From: Calcarisporiella thermophila CBS 279.70
Lineage: Eukaryota; Calcarisporiellomycota
Reading direction: 5' to 3'
DNA length: 64,000 nucleotides
Assembly (NCBI RefSeq): GCF_041956535.1
Contig: NW_027192212.1
Location: 29,206 to 93,205, forward strand
This document shows, in pieces, positions 58,981 through 64,000 of this stretch. A model generated the notes under the pieces. That model worked only from the letters and a program-made list of their open reading frames with translations, ran no database searches and was not told where the DNA came from. The position numbers and the translations under genes are program-made. Position 1 is the stretch's first letter. Each line of letters begins with the position of its first letter.

Positions 58981-59294
58981 TGAAGGTTCTAATTCTTCTC
59001 GCTAGCGCCATTGCCGGCGCCATGGCCTCAACCCTTGAAATTTACAACAAGCCGAATTTCCAGGGTGGTTTACGCTTCACCCTACGATCGTGCAAGTGCG
59101 AAACGATTGACTCTGGCTACGTCGGCTCTTGGCGCGTGGGTGCCGGCGGACGAGGAGAGCGCTTCTGCTTCTGGAAAACGAATGACTGCCAGGCCCACGG
59201 TTTGCCTAAATGGTGCGCAACCCTTCCAGCTGGACGCGAAGACAAAAACCCTGGAGACAAGCACTGGAAATCCGTGTCCAAGGGTGGTTGCTAA
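58981..59294 (+). CDS. Secreted crystallin-like Cys-rich protein
   Basis: The start chosen is ATG 58981 (MKVLILLASAIAGAMA), a clear signal peptide; the ATG at 58968 is out of reach of it. The mature chain of about 88 residues starts STLEIYNKPNFQGGLRFTL, which fits a beta/gamma-crystallin Greek-key strand. It has seven to eight cysteines (CKCE, RFCFW, NDCQ, KWCAT, GGC). The GC content is clearly above that of the flanks. It resembles the protein at 19916-20254 in the NKPNF/KKPNF motif. The role could be antimicrobial or surface-related; this is not shown. Confidence 0.65.
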
Positions 59295-60019
59295 TGCTCT
59301 AGCTTGTTTAAAGGCCTTGTTATCGTTAGGTTACATAGTTTAATTGTCTCTGTTATGAAGCTGCCCTTTATGGCAGGATCGTATTGTGTTGACCCTGACG
59401 ATTAAATATATTGGCTCTCAATTTCTGTAGTAGCGTTATCTACTGTTCTTTATAGTCGAAATCAATAATATGACACCTTTTTTGAAATGTCCATGGCCAT
59501 GCACGGTGAACTTGAAAATCCTTCCACTACGGTAGTGGCATTAAAGATTAATAACGCTGATTAATCATCCTCATCCCATGTAAAGGCTACTCAAAAGATT
59601 GACACTTTGTTGTTCTTTAATGAGGTATTTATTTTAGTATGAAATTTTGGGCTGAAAATTGAAGCCTACATTAAAAATGTCAATGACTCTATGTAACAAA
59701 CACTGGATAAAAGGTTTGAATTCGGTTCCGAGAAATTGTTGCAGAGTTGCTCCTTACAATCCGAACAGTTGCCTGCGATTGTCAGCGTCAGATGACAGAC
59801 TGTCCAATGCAACATTGTTCAAGAAAGAGTAACTTTGTTGGACGACGGTAACAATATTATTATCGTATCGCCCTACATAGCGCTGGTGATGAACGGATCG
59901 GATAACAAATTCAAGTAATATACTTGAAGACTACATATCACGAATAAAGACGACCAAATACTACGTGATATATTATTCTAAGGATGGGTAAGGTAATCGT
60001 AATAATAACGTCCTAATCA
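59295..60019. other. Intergenic, no gene seen
   Basis: No supported feature. The N-terminal part of the M28 pseudogene may have lain here but I cannot read it. Confidence 0.35.
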
Positions 60020-60742
60020 ACCTACTCCACCACGTTAGGTCAAGCCGTTTCTTATGCAGCTCTCGACTACCGAGCTGAAGAACAGCCTTGTCGCCTTGAA
60101 GAACTCCCACAACTGCTACTACAAGGCTCAAAAAGAACAACATGTCGAGTGATCGAGCACCTGGTGCAGATGATGACGGCTTCGGCACCGTGACTCTCTT
60201 CGAAAACCTGCGGGCCTTAGCTGCCAACGAATTTGTGCCCAAGCGTACCGTCGAGTTCCAGTTCTACATGGCTGAGGATGCCGGTCTTCTAGGATCGCAA
60301 GAAATCACCAGCAACTACAAGCGCAATAATATCAATGTCGTGACCATGTTACAGCTCAACATGGCCGGTAGGATGCCGAATGGTACAAGCTACTTGGATG
60401 CGTGATACGCTTCAAATCCACATCGCTAACTTGACCGTATCGGATCGATGTTATTACCGATTATACGGACAAGAACCTTGCGGTCTTTATGCGCAAAATC
60501 ATTTTAACGTACACGCATTTGCCATAGGGAATTATCCGGTGCGGCTACGCCTGCTCGGACCACGCTTCCTTCAACAAATACGTCTTTCCCAGTGCAAAGG
60601 CCTTCGAAGCCATCACAGGTGGCGCCGATAATCCATACATACACACTTTCAAGGATATCATTGAAAACGGCATTGGCTTAAATCCTGTCCTCGAGTTTGC
60701 CAAACATAGTCTTGCCTACTTGCATGAAACTTCCAATGCCTA
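60020..60742 (+). pseudogene. M28 aminopeptidase (LAP-type) pseudogene
   Basis: Fragments of a secreted leucine aminopeptidase-like zinc peptidase appear in order. The first is LSTTELKNSLVALKNSHN (60057-60110). Next comes RAPGADDDGFG at about 60151, where an Asp binds zinc in the family, and AEDAGLLGSQE, where the usual Glu-Glu pair reads Glu-Asp. Then QLNMAG, CGYACSDHASFNKY (about 60540-60580) and NPYIHTFKDI. The C-terminal end LEFAKHSLAYLHET stops at 60742. About 100 codons are missing between the first two fragments, and there are frameshifts and in-frame stops (60403, and one just before CGYACSD). It is not functional as read. Confidence 0.8.
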
Positions 60743-61179
60743 ATGCTCTTAACCGCCACGATGTTCTTTCGTGTTTCCAGGCAATAACACTGGGATTTCC
60801 CCCGGGAAACCGAGTTTTCATACTATAGGCAGACGTTATAATAAAGATCCAAGTGAATCCGAAGATATTCTCCTCTCATCGTTGGACTGAACATTCAATT
60901 AGTCATATTAAGGATCTATTACTAAATTAAATAAGCAGTAATTGCCAATGCTCAGTCCTCGTACGGCGAGAATTACTAAGGCATTACGATTTGTGACTAC
61001 CAGACCGTTTCAAGCAAGCTGCAATTCTGGAATCCATCTATCTTTAGCTTTGCACTAAACTCAAACCTTTATTATACAAGCCACTCAAATCAGATTGTGA
61101 TTCCTATAGGTATTTAATACCTAATTCGGATATTTCTAGTTTCTCAGGTGGATTTAAAGAAACGCGATACATTTTCAAA
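60743..61179. other. Intergenic region
   Basis: No feature beyond the presumed promoter of the dehydrogenase gene. Confidence 0.35.
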
Positions 61180-62136
61180 ATGATTTCTACGCTTTATTCA
61201 GTTTTTTTCTGGATCGGTCTTTTGGCTGTTGTTCCTTATCTGACTTTGGTAGCCTATGGTGCCTATGCCTGTCAAGAGCAGGACCTAAAAAAGAAATATA
61301 ATGCTCAATGGGCTCTCGTCACCGGCGGTTCTTCCGGTATTGGTGCTGCTATTGTTCGCAAATTGGCCTCTCAGAAGTTGGATGTGGTAGTTGTCGCGTT
61401 GGATGATGCAGTTTTGGCCAAATTTAAGACAGAAATCCAAAAAGAATATCCAACTCGCCAATTCCGCTTCGTCGGTTGTGATCTGTCTACACCATCTGGT
61501 GATTATTTAGATGCCATCAAGAAGGCAACCTCCGATATCACCGTGCAAATTTTATGTGTGAATGCCGGATTCATTACCACTGGCTGTTTTGCCGATATAA
61601 CATTCGTTAGGAACATGGCTAACTACCACACCAACACTACATCTGCAGTTATTCTTACCCATTATTTCTTGAACGAGATGATATCACAAGGCAAGAAGGG
61701 CCTCATAACATTCACATCTAGTAGTGCTGGCTTTATTCCAAGCCCAATGAGCGCTCTGTACTCCTCCACCAAAATCTTTTTAACCACCTTTGCAGCTTCG
61801 TTAGCTGCTGAGACGGCCGAAGATGGGATCGATGTTCTTGTCATTCATCCATCGCCAATTAACTCCAATTTTTACAGCAATGCCGGGAAAATGTCTGCCC
61901 TCCATGTCGCTCATAAGCTTTCCTCACCTCCTTCAGTAATTGCCGACACAATTTGCAGAAATGCTGGCAAGATAGTTGTTGCTGATCAGGGTTTAATCAC
62001 TGTGGTCATGAAGATTATCTTTGGAAAAATCTTGGACTGGAATGTTTTTGCAGAGATTATGAAGATGGGTCTTCGATATAACAGTGACTATAAAGCTATG
62101 AAAATCAATCGAGGGATCACGGACAAGAAGCTTTGA
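61180..62136 (+). CDS. Short-chain dehydrogenase (KAR/17beta-HSD12-like)
   Basis: 318 residues, single exon. An N-terminal membrane anchor (FFWIGLLAVVPYLTLVAYGAYA, about 9-30) precedes a Rossmann domain. The cofactor motif TGGSSGIG lies at 48-55, NAG at 128-130, the catalytic Ser near 181-183 (FTSSSAG), and YSSTK at 194-198 with Tyr and Lys. The anchor plus this order match microsomal 3-ketoacyl-CoA reductases and 17beta-hydroxysteroid dehydrogenase 12, which reduce ketone groups with NADPH at the ER. The C-terminus (TDKKL) may act as an ER retrieval signal. The exact substrate cannot be told. Confidence 0.9.
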   Translation: MISTLYSVFFWIGLLAVVPYLTLVAYGAYACQEQDLKKKYNAQWALVTGGSSGIGAAIVRKLASQKLDVVVVALDDAVLAKFKTEIQKEYPTRQFRFVGCDLSTPSGDYLDAIKKATSDITVQILCVNAGFITTGCFADITFVRNMANYHTNTTSAVILTHYFLNEMISQGKKGLITFTSSSAGFIPSPMSALYSSTKIFLTTFAASLAAETAEDGIDVLVIHPSPINSNFYSNAGKMSALHVAHKLSSPPSVIADTICRNAGKIVVADQGLITVVMKIIFGKILDWNVFAEIMKMGLRYNSDYKAMKINRGITDKKL

Positions 62137-62787
62137 GTATTTTTTAATTTGCTCTTTATTTTTCAAATGTATATCGGTAATAAATACCAATTCATTTAGA
62201 CAGTATATTTTACAGAGATTTAAAAACTATAATATCTCGAAAAAATGATGTGCTTAATTTCTATTCCATTGTCAATAGAAAAATGGTTAGATGACCAGTA
62301 GATAGATATAATCCAGCTTGGAATTGGTCAGTATGGGTAGCAATTTTCACCCATAGTAGTTATTACCAAAACTATGATATTCATTGAAGCATACTGTCTT
62401 TTATTAACTTAGATGAAGTGGAAAAATCAAGCAAAATAAACATGCAATACTAAAGGGTTTAGTTTTGCATTATTAACAGCGATTTTGATAACTAATAGTA
62501 GCGAAGAATTTATTTAAACCCCAATTATCGCAATTCTAATAGTTTAGCCAGTGGGATCCCCGACTGTAGTTTCATTCACTGTATTCTCGAAATGTAACTT
62601 TACAGAGCTAGCTAGATAAACATTGCCGCTGGTTCAGTTCCTTGTCGCCATATACACACCTACCAGATACACAGTGCGAGTATAAACATCGAAATATACA
62701 ACATTCTTTTATGGTTCCTTTTGAAAATAAGTAGAAGCTGTGTTTATTGACGTAAGCAATTAGCAATAAAACAAGATTGGCCTCATG
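62137..62787. other. Intergenic, no gene seen
   Basis: AT-rich, with no supported feature. Confidence 0.35.
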
Positions 62788-63165
62788 TATATGGAAAAAG
62801 CTGGTCCTAGCGCAGTGAGTGTGTTTGTTATAAAGTTGAATTTTTTAATGTGATAATCATTCTATTTTACCGATAGCGCACTGAACTTTTGCCTTGTTGA
62901 TTTTGTTAATGATCTTGTTGCTATCTATCATTTATTCTTATCATTTTCTATATGGAAAAACGGTCATGGCGTAGAGAATATGGAAAAAGCCGCTCCTGGC
63001 GCACTGAATCTTTTCATTATAAACTTGGTTTTTCATTAATGTTTAACTCGTGATTTTATTGATGGAGCGCCGATGCTTTTTACTTGTTATTTTTATAGAT
63101 AACCTTATAGTTGTTTTTTTATTCAGTTGAGTTATTATTTACGTCATTTTCTAGATTTTTTATTT
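62788..63165. repeat. Diverged tandem duplication
   Basis: Two units of about 190 bp start ATATGGAAAAAGC(T/C)G(G/C)TCCT(A/G)GCGCA (62788 and 62982) and carry similar downstream parts (TTGTTATAAAGTTG and TTCATTATAAACTTGG). A shorter third start (ATATGGAAAAACGG) lies between them. No coding frame is conserved. Confidence 0.6.
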
Positions 63166-63243
63166 GATTGCAACCACATTTTTCATAACTCATGATATCA
63201 TTATAACAATCTTTAGCTACATAAGCACCTAGAACATATTTTT

Positions 63244-63483
63244 TCATTCATCACAATAGGCGTTATTTATTCCACAGCAATTTTCATAGTCTTTACGTTT
63301 ATAATTATAACGAAAATAGCATCCTCGTTTAGTATCACCTATCCAATAGATATTGCCAACTATTCTCCGACAACATTCTATAGTTTTATCATTGTTGACA
63401 CATTGACAATTTAATGAAGCATTCAAGCTGCAGGATATAATTAATAGAAATAATAATTTAATGAATACTTCGGCCATATACAA
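63244..63483 (-). CDS. Small secreted protein with eight cysteines
   Basis: 79 residues; Met3 (MAEVFIKLLF) may be the true start. The signal peptide ends near SCSLNA. The mature chain of about 57 residues has eight cysteines in the order C-C-CC-C-CC-C (NCQCV, ECCRR, GCYFR, NCCGI, YCDE), thus four likely disulfides, and it is basic and Tyr/Asn-rich. The pattern is near to but not that of hydrophobins and the chain is too short. A TATATAAA box lies at 63519-63526. It is an effector or antimicrobial candidate of unknown target. Confidence 0.7.
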   Translation of the reverse strand: MYMAEVFIKLLFLLIISCSLNASLNCQCVNNDKTIECCRRIVGNIYWIGDTKRGCYFRYNYKRKDYENCCGINNAYCDE

Positions 63484-63518
63484 ATTTATTATAAAGCAGT
63501 TTTAAATATCTTAAGAAT

Positions 63519-63526
63519 TTTATATA
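63519..63526 (-). promoter_or_regulatory. TATA box
   Basis: TATATAAA on the minus strand, about 36-43 bp before the ATG at 63483. Confidence 0.5.
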
Positions 63527-64000
63527 TCAACCTAAGGCCCTCTAAGCAATAAATAACTTGATTCTTTTTCTTAAATTGATATTTATGGTTTTTCAAATTT
63601 ATTCGCCTTGCCAATCTGTTTCAAAGTTATGTGTATTAAACATACCCCTGTGTTAATCGAAAAACCTACTACAATTTGTAATTTCTCATGTCATCAAGTT
63701 ATATTTATTTTATGCTAATAACACCGTAAGAGCCATAATATCGTATTATGGCATTAAAAGAAATCCTGTCGATTAGAACTGGTACAATTCCTACAGACTA
63801 CGACTGTAAACAAAGTTGAATTATTAGAGCTTTTGTTTATTCCTGTAGCCCAGTGTCATTTTCCATAAGATATTGTCGAATTCGATTAGCATTGCAATAT
63901 TAAGTTAGAATTTATTTCGGTAAAATCGCTCATTGTTCTCAAAGTTTGTTGAAGGTTTCGTGCCTCAATTAGCGTTCGCAACACTTGGAAATAGTACAAA
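63527..64000. other. Window end, no gene seen
   Basis: AT-rich sequence with no ORF, RNA gene or repeat that I can support. Confidence 0.35.

Noticed and set aside
63244-63483. Hydrophobin
   Set aside because: The cysteine order is C-C-CC-C-CC-C, not C-CC-C-C-CC-C, and the protein is too short.
1-64000. tRNA genes, rRNA and CRISPR arrays
   Set aside because: GGTTCGA-like strings (for example near 55124) lack tRNA arms, and no regularly spaced repeats of CRISPR type are present.

Overview
The window reads as nuclear DNA of a filamentous, early-diverging (zygomycete-grade) fungus. The evidence is AT-rich intergenic DNA, genes with short GT-AG introns of about 50-110 nt, a fungal-specific transcription factor, a fungalysin-type M36 protease, a QDR-type drug exporter, a fungal tyrosinase, several short signal-peptide-bearing Cys-rich proteins, a Crinkler (CRN) effector and a TNP2-type transposase. 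The mix of CRN effectors, beta/gamma-crystallin-like secreted proteins and degradative secreted enzymes would fit an Entomophthoromycotina- or Mucoromycota-like lineage. That placement is inference. The sequence contains two N gaps (20 N and about 800 N), both inside one Copia element.

Layout. 1-4.9 kb: a secreted Cys/Gly-rich protein, a solo LTR, a nearly complete Tc1 element and a 363-bp insertion with a 21-bp target duplication. 4.9-8.1 kb: an unrecognised multi-exon basic protein (minus strand) and the 3' part of a TNP2-type transposase (plus strand). 8.7-14.5 kb: a divergent pair of CRN-type genes (P-loop NTPase plus nuclease-like C-terminus). The left one has a complete reading frame over six exons; the right one is frameshifted and carries a solo LTR. 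14.5-27 kb: small secreted proteins, a family-1 UDP-glycosyltransferase, a 1.2-kb duplication of that gene's upstream region, LTRs and foldback repeats. 27.6-38 kb: a C2H2 factor, a QDR-like MFS exporter, a fungal transcription factor divergent from an ArsB/NhaD-like permease, and a glutathione S-transferase. 39.7-41.9 kb: a fungalysin. 42.1-51.1 kb: Ty3/Gypsy copies head to head, a solo LTR nested in Gypsy, a secreted protein, and a Copia element with matching target duplications. 51.5-54.3 kb: a GH18 protein and a tyrosinase. 57-63.5 kb: a membrane protein, a crystallin-like secreted protein, an M28 aminopeptidase pseudogene, a short-chain dehydrogenase and another Cys-rich secreted protein.

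Functionally the genes fall into three groups: secreted or host/substrate-directed proteins (fungalysin, tyrosinase, small Cys-rich and crystallin-like proteins, the decayed M28 peptidase, CRN effectors), detoxification and transport (UGT, GST, QDR exporter, ArsB-like permease), and mobile DNA. Every LTR called here that keeps a recognisable target duplication has one of 5 bp, and together they show repeated insertion into genes and into older elements. I found no clear tRNA, rRNA or CRISPR array.
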